This document shows positions 39,542 to 51,342 of a DNA stretch of 64,000 nucleotides, piece by piece. The notes under the pieces are model-generated. The model was given only the letters and a program-made list of their open reading frames with translations, did not search any database and was not told where the DNA came from. The position numbers and the translations under genes are program-made. Every line of letters begins with the position of its first letter. Position 1 is the stretch's first letter. This DNA is from Varroa destructor. Lineage: Eukaryota > Arthropoda > Arachnida > Mesostigmata > Varroidae. Where the stretch lies: positions 14,179,080 through 14,243,079 of the forward strand of contig NW_019211455.1 of NCBI RefSeq assembly GCF_002443255.2. The letters are read 5' to 3'.

Positions 39542-39633
39542 CTTTCGTTTGGCGCTGCCTTGCACCTGTTTGGCGAGATTCATCTGCTCGAGGAGTTGCT
39601 GCATACCGCCGATCGTTGGGCAGTCGCGGACGG
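39542..39633 (-). other. Candidate internal exon, 92 bp, product unknown
   Basis: On the - strand a 92-base segment is flanked by an AG acceptor (after GTCGTAATTAG, with a TTCTTGTTTGTCC pyrimidine tract further upstream) and a GTTAGT donor. One frame is fully open and reads VRDCPTIGGMQQLLEQMN followed by a Lys-rich end. About 435 bases downstream on the - strand is a TTTTCTTTTTTAG acceptor at 39107. Joining in phase gives only 14 more codons before a stop. The predicted helix-like, Gln/Leu-rich peptide matches no family I know. A 90-base open frame is short enough to be chance. Confidence 0.2.
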
Positions 39634-40706
39634 CTAATTACGACTCCGTGGACAAACAAGAACGTCTCCACTTTCGGTCATGTGCTAATAGCCCTCCTGT
39701 ACGGAAAATTTGAATCCTCCTCCTGGTTTCAGAGTCGCGAGTCCTGCTGGGTCGGATAGTTGTCAGTTCATTGGAAGACAGACAGATTCGTTAGTCACGT
39801 ATTTCGATCTTACCTGAAAAACACAGTGATGCGACCTTGTCGTTTTTAATTGAATGATTCAAATGCATGCGTTCGAAGATAGCGTTATAAAACCAATACA
39901 GTCGCCTTGAAGTAGGGGCATTTTAGGAAGGATATAGTACATTTATTATATGGTGAGCGTGTTTGTGCGAATCAATTCATTATAATGGATCATATTTGTG
40001 TTTAAATATGTAATTGCCACTGTTCTTCTACTCATTCTGTTTACCATTGATATATTGATTTACTTGTTACGTCACGTATAGGCAAGTGTTTGCAGTAGGG
40101 CAAAGACAGCATCAATAGTAACAACTATTTTCAATTGTTTTATGACGCAAAACACCTCACGATATTCGATATCGACCCGACAATGAACTATACGTAATGC
40201 TGAGATTACAGATATCGCCAAGGTATTATAACGAAAGCTCTCCGAAGTTGAGACAACGTTAAGTGAAACAGTGCTGCGCCTACAGCTAAGTTCGACACTT
40301 GTACTGCTGACTCCCCCTTTGGATTCGTCATTAGTTCAGGACTAAACTTAACAATCCCGTAGAAAACGAATACAGGCTAGGTCGGCTACAAGGACCTAAA
40401 ACCGTTCTAACAGCATTCTTTGCAAACAACTCCCCATATGCGGCTATCACCGTAGTCTGGCTAGGACAAGTATTGAGCGAGATTCCAAATGGGGCAAGCA
40501 GTTGATTTTCTAATAAATGTAAAGAATAACATGAACAGGGAGACGAAATCAAGCGATAGCCAGGCACAGAATTTAAAGCGAATATATGCCATCAATTTTT
40601 ATAAATGTGGCATTATTATCTATGCCGTAAAAATATCACAATAAAATTTTAATTTGAATATTGCTTCGCCGACAGCGAATCCTTCTTATGTGTGCAGAGT
40701 AGTGTT

Positions 40707-40722
40707 GGTGGCGCCCTCTAGT
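40707..40722 (-). promoter_or_regulatory. Candidate CTCF-binding motif
   Basis: On the - strand the bases read ACTAGAGGGCGCCACC, an exact AGAGGGCGC core with the usual YAG context. This is the best CTCF-type match in the window. It has the same orientation as the match at 38939-38956, 1.77 kb away. Tandem same-direction sites are common at insulators. Confidence 0.4.
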
Positions 40723-40989
40723 CGTTGGGCCTGAAAACAGCCTGCGACACAAAAATTAAAATCTGCGCGCGAACAATGGTAGCTAACAATATATCGGTAA
40801 AACGGGAATCAAACATTTAGCGAATTCTAGCTTAATCACATACAACGAATTAAAATTGAAGAAAAAAGGTTAACAATCTACTTTGCTCTTTATGGTACAC
40901 GAGAAAACGCATAGCTATACAGGATAATGAAGGGGTTTGCTAGTGCAATTTATTGCGCATAACAAGACAATAAACGTTTTTGGCCGTTC

Positions 40990-41740
40990 ACGAGGCGATT
41001 GACTTCAGTGAATCCTAGGCAAGAAATAATAAAATCATATTAGTGCGGTACTGCGAATATTTCTCTAAGTGATCAAGTGGCTATGAAGATTTAGGTGTCA
41101 CTTTTGACGCTGATCTCAAGTTCAAAACTCGCGGATGGAATTTTGTATAACAAATCTTTACCCTGCAAAACTTTAGGTGCCACTTGAACCTTCATAAACC
41201 TGTTTCTAGCTGGTTGTATTACTCATCATTATGGTCTCCATTTCATCGTAAGAATACAAACACCTTACAAAAAAACCGTTTTTAAAATGACTAGTATGAA
41301 AACGTAATGCAAAGAAATTAGTAATAGGCGCTCTGCAAACTATATGAGAGCAATTCCGCTTTGCAGTTCGTTTGATATTAAGGGAAATGATATCTGTGAC
41401 GGTGGCTCCAGCAGTAGTTCAACAACCTAGCCCACGAAGAGCTCTCCCTATATTGTTACTATTTGGTAAATGAAGGAGCCTTGATACGTTTGACGAGATT
41501 TAAAGCTGACTGTGTGTTAGCATTGGTTGAACCTTAACGCCCTTAATTTGCTGCCTGTGCCATACGATATCAATGTGAAGTGGGGTGTATTAATTAGATT
41601 AATCTATCGTATCTTAGGTACGAAAGAGTTTTCTTCTAGATGGAGTTGATGACATTTGCTTTGAATTCCATGCGAGTTTGAGAAGCTCGTTCATCGAGAT
41701 GGCTAACTGAAGCCACTAGTCGCTGATCATTGAAACTTCA
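40990..41740 (+). mobile_element. LINE (non-LTR retrotransposon) relic, reverse transcriptase C-terminal part
   Basis: The + strand reads EDLGVTFDADLKFKTR from 41085, the signature at the end of the reverse transcriptase domain in Jockey/CR1-type LINEs. The same frame continues through a stop into segments such as FRCHLNLHKP and WLYYSSLWSPFHRK, where that family has the LYxSLV...WSP motif. Further matches in other frames appear to about 41720 (for example VLIRLIYRILGTKEF). Stops at about 41146 and 41282 and frame changes show it is dead. The catalytic YADD box, endonuclease and ends are not found, so it is a 5'-truncated, eroded copy. Neighbours are a (TA)n tract and a mariner relic. Confidence 0.7.
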
Positions 41741-41771
41741 TGAACATTTCCTTATTAAAGCTTGCTTTGCA

Positions 41772-41774
<3 letters not shown>

Positions 41775-41821
<47 letters not shown>
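41775..41821. repeat. (TA)23 microsatellite
   Basis: An uninterrupted TA tract of about 47 bases between the LINE relic and the mariner relic. Mariner elements insert at TA and LINE 3' ends often carry simple repeats, so the tract could derive from either, but it is not attributable. Confidence 0.95.
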
Positions 41822-41823
<2 letters not shown>

Positions 41824-41974
41824 CGGACAGCTGTATTTCCTGTAAAAGCTATCATTTCCTAGCAGAGATACTGCTACAATAACCCAAAATGCGATGGGTG
41901 AAACGAAGTTTTATATTCAGGCAAACGGTGCCTCAGGTGAGGATCAAATCCGACATTTGAGTACAATCAATCAT

Positions 41975-42010
41975 CAATCAATCTTCATATTTCAATCAAT
42001 ATTCATATTT
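41975..42010 (+). repeat. 18-nt tandem duplication
   Basis: Two adjacent copies of an 18-mer (CAATCAATCTTCATATTT and the same with one C-to-A change), at 41975-41992 and 41993-42010. Confidence 0.85.
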
Positions 42011-42239
42011 CTTTGCGTACGGTTTGTATATTAAAATGTATTCAAAGCTAGCCCTGTTAGGCGAAGCACTTGTTAACTTTTTACGAACTATTCGATGAGT
42101 GATAAAACGCTTCATCCACCTTTATTGCGTAAGCTCTTACAGTTTTTTTTCGAAAACCTTCAAGCTTCCTTTATCGAGTTGTTTACTTATAATGGAGTAT
42201 TCGAAAATGCTCATCCTGTTTGACCACTGTTCTGATCGG

Positions 42240-42900
42240 TGGTGTGTTGTGAGTGCGACTTCAACTCGAGAGAATTCCTCCGAGATGAATGTTTCTGATC
42301 TTCCACGGTCTGTTCGACTATCTGAGTTTGATGACGATCATTTGAGACACCCTTGAAAGGAGACATGCAAGCTGCAGCCGCAAGATTGTCATTGATTACA
42401 TTGAATTATTTGGGTCCACACAGGAATCCGCACAGGCTAAGCACTTTGAGAAGTCTAAACTCGATACCGTACAAGACGTTGAGATGTAACGTCTTGTACG
42501 GTATCGCGTGCGAAGCGGCCACCATCGCCATTTTTTGTACAGAATTGTCGTCAATAGTGAGAACGTGAGCTGAAGGAATGGTTGATTCGAGGAAAAAGCC
42601 GAGGCCCAGAACTTACTCAGATCTTCATTCCAAAAAAATTACATTTCGTGTTTGTGGAACTATTCACTGCAATTTGCTTCTTATGAAGCAGACAATTGAT
42701 CGGCAAATCTATTTGGCCCTTGCTGCGTCGATCCAAGCAGGTTATTTAAGAGGAAAACCGGGCGAACAAGGTCAGGTCATCTTGCTTTAGGACAACGCGG
42801 GGCCACGCACGGCAAACCTAGTCAAAGCTGTTTTTGTGGATCTAGATTTTGTTAACTGGGTAATTACAGACCGCGGAGACTTACGATCCAACGTAATGTA
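42240..42900 (+). mobile_element. Mariner-family transposase relic, + strand
   Basis: Three pieces match mariner transposases in order. DLPRSVRLSEFDDDHL (ending at the stop at 42354) fits the conserved linker between the two N-terminal helix-turn-helix parts. KKPRPRTYSDLHSKKITF from about 42590 fits the region before the catalytic WW strand. QVILL*DNAGPHTANLVK at about 42773-42826 is the catalytic DNARPH block with its Asp intact but a TAG where the family has His or Gln. Frames differ between the first and the later pieces, and the next conserved block (PPYSPDLAP) is unreadable. No terminal inverted repeats were found by eye. Clearly inactive. It lies about 0.5 kb after the LINE relic. Confidence 0.8.
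42462..42506. repeat. 19-bp perfect hairpin inside the mariner relic
   Basis: Bases 42462-42480 (CGATACCGTACAAGACGTT) are exactly reverse-complementary to 42488-42506, with a 7-base loop GAGATGT. It lies between the N-terminal and catalytic parts of the transposase relic, where the family has no such structure, so it is a later inverted duplication or insertion footprint. Confidence 0.9.
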
Positions 42901-43211
42901 TGGGTGCCGAAGGGTAACAGTACATAAAATAATGAATTAAAGCCAACATAACGATACTGAAACGATGTGTGTGGTCTGCGCAAATGTGATAGATATCTAG
43001 CATAGTAACTGTTAACAGTATTAGACCGTTTTACTACGGTGATTGAGAAAAGTAACTGTCAAAAAGGCAATGTTTAATCGTCCTGCAATATTTCTTCGGA
43101 ACTAGTTTTCATACAGTCAGTCCACTTCGAGAGAACGCAGTACCTTTCATTTATGCTAGGTTTCTGCGTGCAAATTTATTCTGCTCAAATATAAACACGA
43201 TCTGGAACGAG

Positions 43212-43261
43212 TTTTCTCTTTTTTTTTTCTTTTTTTTTTTCAAAAGCGCGTATTTTTTTTT
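43212..43261 (+). repeat. T-rich tract
   Basis: Three T runs of about 10 each separated by C and a short GC-containing spacer. Low complexity. Confidence 0.85.
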
Positions 43262-43725
43262 TACTGACTTTGTCTGAAATTAACGCTGGTTTCCTGAGAA
43301 TCGATTTGAAACATTGTTATTATAAGTTCGTTTAGCTTAGGTTTTTGAAGTTTTTACCGTGGTTTTTTCTGCCACGTCGTATCCAATAAAGACTATGGTT
43401 CGACGACAATCAAATGATTGGCAAACCTAAACGATCTAACAGTTTGCTCCATATCTCTCCGGCGTATTTAAATACCTATAATTTTGTTATTACTTTGTGG
43501 CCTCTGTGCTCACGAACGGGAGTAGTATTATATAAATGAAAACTATATCTGTAGTATGAATTTGAGTGTACCGGTCGGTGTCGGCGTGGATAGAGGTTAG
43601 CGCACGCACAGATGTCTAAACATGGTCGTGTTTGGATGTAAATATAAAATGAGTTTGTTGCAGGAATTTTTAGTTCGTGAAATACTAGTGAGTCACGTGG
43701 ATTTTTTCTTAGATAAAAATGCATA

Positions 43726-43747
43726 TTTTTTTTTTTTTTTTTTACAG
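43726..43747 (+). repeat. T18 run ending in ACAG
   Basis: Eighteen T bases followed by ACAG and then GG, an ideal 3' splice-site shape. The frame running through it stays open to 43879, but it is also open upstream and has no domain, so an exon is not established. Confidence 0.7.
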
Positions 43748-46740
43748 GGAAATAGTGTAAATGCCTTCTACATATTTCTGTTTGGGTTTACAGTACCGAA
43801 ATACGAATGGTTTTTGCATACCAATTTCAATACAATCTTGATACCTCCAAAAACAACGCTGATTGGCCTTATTTCATAATGGTCTTCAAAGATCGAAGTG
43901 TTCGAATCGTGTGCTCGAATCAAGTGCTCTTCAAAGATCGAATGTGATACAAACAAAAAATGTTCCAAATTAAGCCGATATAGCATCAAGTAACTTCGGC
44001 ACATTTTTGTTCTATGAAAATCTTTCGCAGAATTTGCTTGTCTGGAGCTATTTAACGCACCGAAAAAGTTAAGTAAGTGTTTAACGATTATGATCCACAA
44101 ACGACCCTCAGTACGTTAACGTCAAGTTTTCGGCTATAATGTACGAGTATGAGCGGACCGAGTATCGTTGAAGGATAGTGACTTCGGAGGCAAGCATATT
44201 GTTGAGCGCCGAAAGCCAATGCTCAATGAATATGCCTATCTTTCAAAGGTGGTAGAGCTCGTAGAATTTATCGAAGACCAGTGAAAACCAAAATAAGGAC
44301 GTTATCGGTATAACAGTTCCCAAAACGAAAACTTAGAACTCGATGGGTGTTGGGCGCTGCAATCGACCACACGTTTTTTGCTCGACGACAATATGCGACT
44401 TCAATTTAGTAACGCTTCGTTTCAATCACTTACTTATGGACCTTCAACCATTATTATCGAAAGAAGGCAAATACTGTCGTAAATTGTAACTCGGGCTAAT
44501 CAAAAACAGAATCTGCGAAACGTTTCGTAAATCGAGCTTTCGGCGGATGTGCTACAGGCAAATCTGGTTTTGATAACTCGTTGATAAAGACAGGCGGTTA
44601 GATGTAGCCGTGGCTTCTAGGACAAATCTATCTTGTGAGGATCTGCGTCCGATACTGACTTCCGTTAGGCGTATCAGCAGTATTTAAAGAGTGGTAAAAC
44701 GAGACACAAATGTACCCAGTTATCTGTGTCTGGTTGTGTGTATGAACATGTAAATAACATGTATCTACAGTCGTTGTTGGCATCAATCAGTACTTGACTA
44801 GTACTCAACATGGTCTGTGCGATCATCGCCGCCTCTCATGATCATCGTATCATTCGTAATTATCGACAACCGTGATTTTTCCTTTCGCTGTTAACATTAC
44901 TTTAGTTTTACACGGGCACAGTTCCACACACACACATTCCTAACAGGAACGTGTCCTGACAAATATAGAATGGTTAGACTATATTTACTAAGTTGAGCTA
45001 TATGCTCAAATAGTTTTTTTCATCGAATTAACAGGCACAACATTTCGTTTTGTGTGTTGTCTCAGTATTACCCATATCATTGTGTTGTTCGTATGTCAAG
45101 CAATCTGTTTATCGTTTGTCTTGGAAAATTGCTTTCTGGGATATCTGGGACTGTAGCAGGAAATGGTAAATTTCCTTCATTTCAACTTGAATGGAGTTTT
45201 GGTAGACTATAAAAAATACCCGACCATTTCAAGGAGATTTCCTCATTGAATTCTAGTTGATAAAGTATAAATCACTATTCCCGCCAACTGTAACAAATTC
45301 CAGCCCCATATGGGTCTCAAAGACGCTGGGCATTTGATTATATTCATTTCTAAGATGCATGTTGCTATGTTTGGAAACGACTTATATACCCATATAGTAC
45401 CACCTATTTCAATGTAAAACTTGTTGGCTCTAATCTTTGGATAATACTATTTGTTCAATGTCGTAAAGTATAGCATATGATGAAAAGCTATAACATGGAC
45501 GCTAAAAGTCGTCAGCCAAAATCTTCCGTGACCGTCATAATCTTCATTCCAATTATATCTGCCAAAGAGATACAATGGGTGCAGGACATATTGTAGATGA
45601 GAGACCGTTATACCAAGCAACGTCTGAGAGAAACTCCGGCTGATGGTATGGTAGTTCATAATTGAGGAGCTATTCGGTACGTTTGCAGCGTCGTGCATGC
45701 GTGCACATCAACCTTTTCAATAGAATCGGTGACGCTCATTGATGGCAAGAGGACAACAGCACAAGTGAAGCTTTTTTTTAAAGGAATTCGTCAAACACTT
45801 AGGAATAATATATAAAAGTGAGTGAAGGGTGTAGAATTAATATAAAACACACGACTCAGTTTGTAAAGTAAGTAAAATTTTCTAATATTTGAGACATTAA
45901 CTGATATCGCTTCCAACATGAAATCTATGTATCGATAAATGTTTTAATCTCAAAACATTTAGGTTGTCGGAATCGCTATTAGCAAAACATTGGTTTTTGC
46001 TTTCGGCTCAAGGACAGATAGATCCATTATAGCTATGGATAGATAACCTCTCTACATCGCAAAACGTTCTCAAGCTTGAAATAAGACAAAGGAGTATTCG
46101 CGGCTTCATTTGTCGTCATCATAAAAACATGCTAACTTCTTACCTCGTGTAAATTATGCAAGGAGTCGAACAGTTCTAGTGAGTCAGAGACCCGGGAGCC
46201 GTTGGAAACCAGTCTAAGTTTTCAAACGACATAAGCTACATCAGTCAGTTATCCTATTATTGAACGATTTGCCTGAAACACTTCCGCCGTGCCAGCACCT
46301 CGTACTTGATACACGTGGCCCTGTTGAATCAAAAACCTTTTGGTTTTTCAGAATTACATGTTGCATTCACGAGAAAATTGCCATTTCTTTTTTGCTTTTG
46401 ACAATTTTTTTTTAATTCTACGAAAATTTCCCACGGAATATGATAATCAGTCTGTCTTGTCACTTAAAGGGGTATAAGGGTTAACGGCCTACCGATGATT
46501 ACCGGCGATCCGCTCTCAAGTAGGTGAACAGGTTTTCGACTCAAAACTCGTCCTAACTAAAGGGTTGATCTCGTACCCCTTCGATGCGCTTCCGCGTGTA
46601 GATGGAGCAGGCAGTCGGCTTCACGATGCTGAAGACAACGCAAAGTTTTTCGCAAGCCAGTGAAAATTTCGAGCTTTTGGCTGGAGAACCAGTTTTTTTT
46701 TATGCAACTTCAATGAGACTTTAGGGTTGGTGCCGACAGA

Positions 46741-46923
46741 ATGCGGAAAGCGAATCTGGAGGTGAGACAAACATGGGCGGAACTATTTCTCATACCGGAA
46801 ATAGCTCTCATATCTAGTAGCCGCAGTGATAGCGGTTTTGCGATGCTGTTAGAATACGCTTCATTCGACGAAGGTCTGCCCGTAACTGAGCTTGGAGCCA
46901 AATTTGTGCTGTCCCATCTATAG
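46741..46923 (+). other. 60-codon ATG frame, unassigned
   Basis: An ATG-started frame whose start follows an acceptor-like AG by some 16 bases. The peptide is mixed-composition and acidic, including LISSSRSDSGFAMLLEYA and ending in LGAKFVLSHL before TAG. Upstream the same frame stays open for about 20 codons before a stop. I recognise no family. It may be chance or a decayed exon. Confidence 0.15.
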
Positions 46924-47462
46924 AAAATCTCTTGCCCCCGACCGCATGCATTAAGGGCTATGTGCGTGCTGTGTAGCATGTACGTTGTGTAACAAGGGAA
47001 AAGGATCAATCATGTTTGACGTCAATAGCACGCAATTAAAACATGAAACATTGGTTGTTATTGTTAATACACGAGGTCAGGACGTAGTTGCAACAAGCAC
47101 CGAATCTGTGCGCCGAAAGATGGAAAACAAAATAGATTTTCATTGATGTACGATCAACAGCAGGCTCTTTAAGACGTTTAAATGACACAGTTTACAAGGT
47201 ACGTACGTAATTTGATGTTGTATCGAGGTGCCGGACCACTTGCTTGGCAGGAAGACCCAACCCGTTCGCTGTCGGCTGTTATTGATTCAGTGTTTTTATT
47301 TTGTGGCCTTTTTTAAATGTTGACCTGTTTTACTGCTGTTGCCGGTGCGTCCGCAACTATTGACGTTCTGTAGGTTGCGTCTGTACCGTTAGATGAATGA
47401 AACTTTTCGGTCTTCTTCTAATTATTCTCTGTCACAAACTTACATGATGTCACACGCACATA

Positions 47463-47478
47463 CACACACACACACACA
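47463..47478 (+). repeat. (CA)8 microsatellite
   Basis: Eight CA units, with a short CA-rich prefix beginning near 47451. Confidence 0.9.
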
Positions 47479-47580
47479 TGCACAAACATTAGCTTGTGGT
47501 CATTACTGCCGTCAAGGTCATGCTGTTTCTGTTTGCAGTCAAAAACAGACGATGATAATACACCTAACTGATTATACTTT

Positions 47581-49620
47581 GTATGATAATTAGGATGGTA
47601 GCACGGATATTTGGTACGCTTTCCCCCGGCGTTTTTTTTGCTTGTGTTTCTTCACTTGCGCACACTCGAAAAAAGGCTTTGGCCTTTCATTTCTCTAAAG
47701 TTTTCTCTTTCCCGTTTTCTGTTGCCTTATGTCGCTTCGTTTGTGTCGCAGCAACTTCACTCCGCCGTGTCGGCTCTGAGGCCCACGGGTGTTTTTGGTC
47801 GGCGAGGCCAGCCGTCACCGTTACATTATTGACTACGATAGTTACGATGCTCAGCTAACGGTATTGGCCGGGTATCAGTTTGACTATCATTTGACTCAGC
47901 TTTTTCGTTAGCCATGACGGCCGGAGCAAGCGGATATTGCTTGTATTTCCCGTCGTCTCATTGCCAGTCACCCTTGCTGTTTGCAACGGGGGCCTCTGTT
48001 AAAATTGCTGGCGATAGTGTTGGTTCTGTTCAAGCTGGCCAGCCTCGCCGCTGCGTGGATCAGCCGTGCGCGCGTAAGCAGCGGCCAATGGCAACACAAT
48101 TTGCTGGACTCGTTCGGCTTGCGCTGTTGGCGTGACCGACCGGCAAGAGCTCCACTCAGCAAATGAGAGGAGAGACAACGAAGGCGGCGGAGGAGGACTT
48201 CCCCGAAAACCAGCCTAGTTCAGGGGGGCCCCGCAGCAGCGCCAACCGCCGCCATTTTTTGCCTTTGCCAAAAAGAGAGAGAGGGTGGTGGCAAAAACGC
48301 CCAGCAGCGCTCCGCTTGCTCCCGGCTCGCCAGCCCACCGGTCGCAGTGGAGATGCCGATGCTAGAGGTGGTGGTGAAGGCGGCTGCGGAGCGCAACTCC
48401 AGAGTTGCGCCCCGTCAGAAGGGAACTTGAAAACCCAAAATTGGAGAAACATTGAGGAGTCGTGCCAGTACTGTTGGCTGTGAAGGTGTGCCACTGTCTG
48501 TGGCTAGCAAGTACGCAGACAGCTAGAGGGGGAAGTCACAAGAAAGCAGAGTGGACGCATGAGCTCGCTGCGAGCTTGGTCGAGCGACCGAAAACCGGTC
48601 AGGAAGCAGACGACAAGACCTTATAAACTTGGAAGGCCCTCTAGTTGGGGGAAAGAGGGATGAGGCGTAGTAGTTTCTTGAAGCGATGGCAAAGCAGTAA
48701 TTGTTGAAATAGTACTGCTGCCGTTCGAAAAAACATAACAGGGAAAGCAGAACGTCGACTGGTCGGCTAAGCCCTTTGCCATCACCAGGATGACCAGCGC
48801 AGAGTTGGCAGTCCACATTAACTACATTCTTGGCTGCGTTGGTTGCGTCGTCATCATAGATAATGACGCCATCTCTGGCGAGCGACAGCTTGCTCGAAAT
48901 GAGCGAACGAAGGACTTCGAGAGCTGACAATGACGAGTACGTCAATGTAGGCATCGTTGTGGCAGTGGTAATGCGTAGAGAAAGTTTTGCTTAAAAAATT
49001 CCTAAGAAGAGCGGCGCGGCGCTACTGGGGTTCTGGTGGGAGAGGTTCTCCATGACAGTGACTAAAAGTTCCCTCCCCTTTCTCCAGAACGGAAGAATGG
49101 GCAGTTCTGACCAGCAGCATCCTAAACTGAAGCAAGCTGACCCTTCAGCAATTCGTTTGCTTGCCATTCTGGTTCAGGAGGGAGGTTTTTAGAGAACAGT
49201 AGGGAAGGGGCGAACTGGCTTAGGGCCTTTTAAAAAGGCCTAACCGTGCTGAAGGCTCCCACGAGTGCCCGGGGGCAATGCAGAAGCCCCGAAGGTACGA
49301 CGGCTGGCCCAGCTCCCGGCCAGCGATGAAGGATAGGGGTCACTGCGGGTATTTTGTGGGCTGTTCAGCAGTTGATGGGGATAACAGCGTCCTGCATCTG
49401 ACGCCTATTGCCTAGTTGCTGAAGCTTGCGGCCCTAAGGGAACGAGAGGGAAAATTTTTTATCTACCAATGGGGAAGGGAAGACTGCTAGAGACTGTGGC
49501 CTTATAGAACGCTTAAGGTACCGCGGCCGTACGCGCGGTTAGTGAAAGCAATCCTGCTCCCAGCAGACATGTGTAGCTGGTAGTTGGTACAGGTAAGGAC
49601 AGACCAAAACTAGGGCTTAT
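47581..49620. other. GC-rich island, no confirmed gene
   Basis: GC- and CpG-rich. An ATG-started + strand frame of 106 codons (48163-48483) is opposed by an open - strand frame across the same bases, so it is not decisive. It encloses a palindrome at 48391-48410. Island character suggests promoter or enhancer function, unproven. Confidence 0.35.
48391..48410. other. 20-nt near-perfect palindrome
   Basis: GCGCAACTC at 48391-48399 is the exact complement of GAGTTGCGC at 48402-48410, with only CA between. It has GC-rich ends and a two-base centre, so as a DNA element it suits a dimeric protein better than an RNA hairpin. Confidence 0.75.
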
Positions 49621-51324
49621 CCATGTATATGGCGCGAGCTTAATAACAAGGAGATATGTCGAATTTGTGAATATCGTTCTGATGCGAATACATGAGTCGG
49701 CTCTGTTTAGGCAGGCCACGCGTCTGACATCTTATGTGAAAACGCCGATGGCATATCAGATGAAGGGCATGTGCTCAAGGAATCATCTACGTATTTTCGG
49801 CATATCGGGAGATCGGTTCTAGATCCATGATACGGTACTGAAAATCGTAAGATCATCGGCTTGAAATGCTGATTATTTTATTTATTTAACAATGATGAGT
49901 CATTCAAAAACAAATTACGTATGTATATTTTTTATTTTGCTTCTTTGGTAGCTGCTGTCTTTTCAGCCAATGGAAACTCTTACAAAAGTACGTAGTTATA
50001 AACGAAGATGGTCCCAAAAAAGCTCTCACGAAGCCTCATCCCAATGTGAATGAGGTCGCATATTCAGTGAGTGTATTGAACATTTTTGCATTCAACACAA
50101 GTGTTGACCACGATTCTTGTACAGTCAGGGTAAAGGTTTAAGCTACTCTATTACTACTCTCATATATGTTAACCTTGACTATCTTGTACTCTGCAGCTCG
50201 CCTCATAGACGTCAACAATCTACCTTTGTTAAATAGTATTTCAACATTTGCCTTCACGAACTTTGCGAACGAAGAAGGAGAACTAACTGTCAAAGAATCG
50301 AGATAGTGGGTTCTTTAAAAACCCGTAGATCCCTGTTGACAGCAAAAAGAGAAATCCAATGGAATAGTCCTGAAGATGACTGAATATGTGAATACAGCCA
50401 TTTATCATAATTTATAATAAAATCGACAACAAACGCTCAGCTAGATAAGATGTCACGTTATATACCTCCGAATTGTCTATAAACTGGCAAGTGACATAAA
50501 ATCTTTGCGTTAACGTTTGTGGCGTTACTTGATAAAGGACGAACGTGATCTGAAGTACTCCAGCAGATGTTTTAGTACCAAAACAGCGTTTCGAAGACGT
50601 TATTTATGGTACCGCTACACTATGGTAGAACTGAAAGATCTAGTTTGTTTATGATGCGTCATATAATTGAGCACGAACGATCGTCTGGTTGCAAATGAGC
50701 CCTTTGTTAAGAGTTACAGAACGAATGTTTCTCAGAAAGAATGAGATTCGTTGGAACAGATCTCGTGCGGGAAACTGTAAAGCTGAAACATTTTTGCCAA
50801 TGTATTGTTGTAGTAGTAGTTTGATTTAAAGGCAATTTGTATGTTTGATAAGGTCACTACAAGGTCTTTTCATATATACCATGGGTGCTATTCGACATAT
50901 TAAAGATTATAAATGCAATAACTATTTATATTACTATCTAGACACAGGAATGGAAACAAGAACAAATCGGACCTCTCAAAAATATGAGAGATAAAACCAA
51001 CTCGGTTCGCAATATTTGAAGTTCCTAGCGGCCACGATGAGTACCTAAACTGAAGTAAGTATTTGTACATTATCTCAACCAAAACAATATAGATCAGTCG
51101 TATTATATGAACAATGAAAGACAGTTCTTGTGTATTTTAAAATTCTGGATTTAAAAAATAACGATACTTTCTTTTGCCTCGTAAAATGTTTACCTTAAAT
51201 GGTCGCAGTAGAAGAAGAAAGAGATGATAGTGGTCTTCCTGTAGATGGATGTCGACTATTTCTATATACCAACAAGGTGATTCCGAGCACCTATTCACAG
51301 ACTGACAATAGCTAAAAGATTCTT

Positions 51325-51342
51325 AAAAAAAAAAAAAAAAAA
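51325..51342 (+). repeat. Poly-A run (18)
   Basis: Eighteen A bases. Could be the tail of an old retroposed sequence, but no upstream body is recognisable. Confidence 0.9.

Larger units (their letters stand above)
38702..40980. other. Non-coding stretch with CTCF-like motifs and an exon-like segment
   Basis: No confirmed gene. It contains the two CTCF-like motifs (38939-38956 and 40707-40722), a short exon-like segment on the - strand (39542-39633) and an acceptor-like site on the - strand at 39107-39108. Other ORFs are short. Confidence 0.4.
42901..47580. other. Gene-free AT-rich stretch
   Basis: No confirmed gene. Contents are T-rich runs (43212-43261), a T18-ACAG acceptor-like site (43726-43747), and an ATG frame of 60 codons at 46741-46923 discussed as a possibility only. 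Around 44150-44300 short protein-like segments occur but no family can be assigned. Confidence 0.5.
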
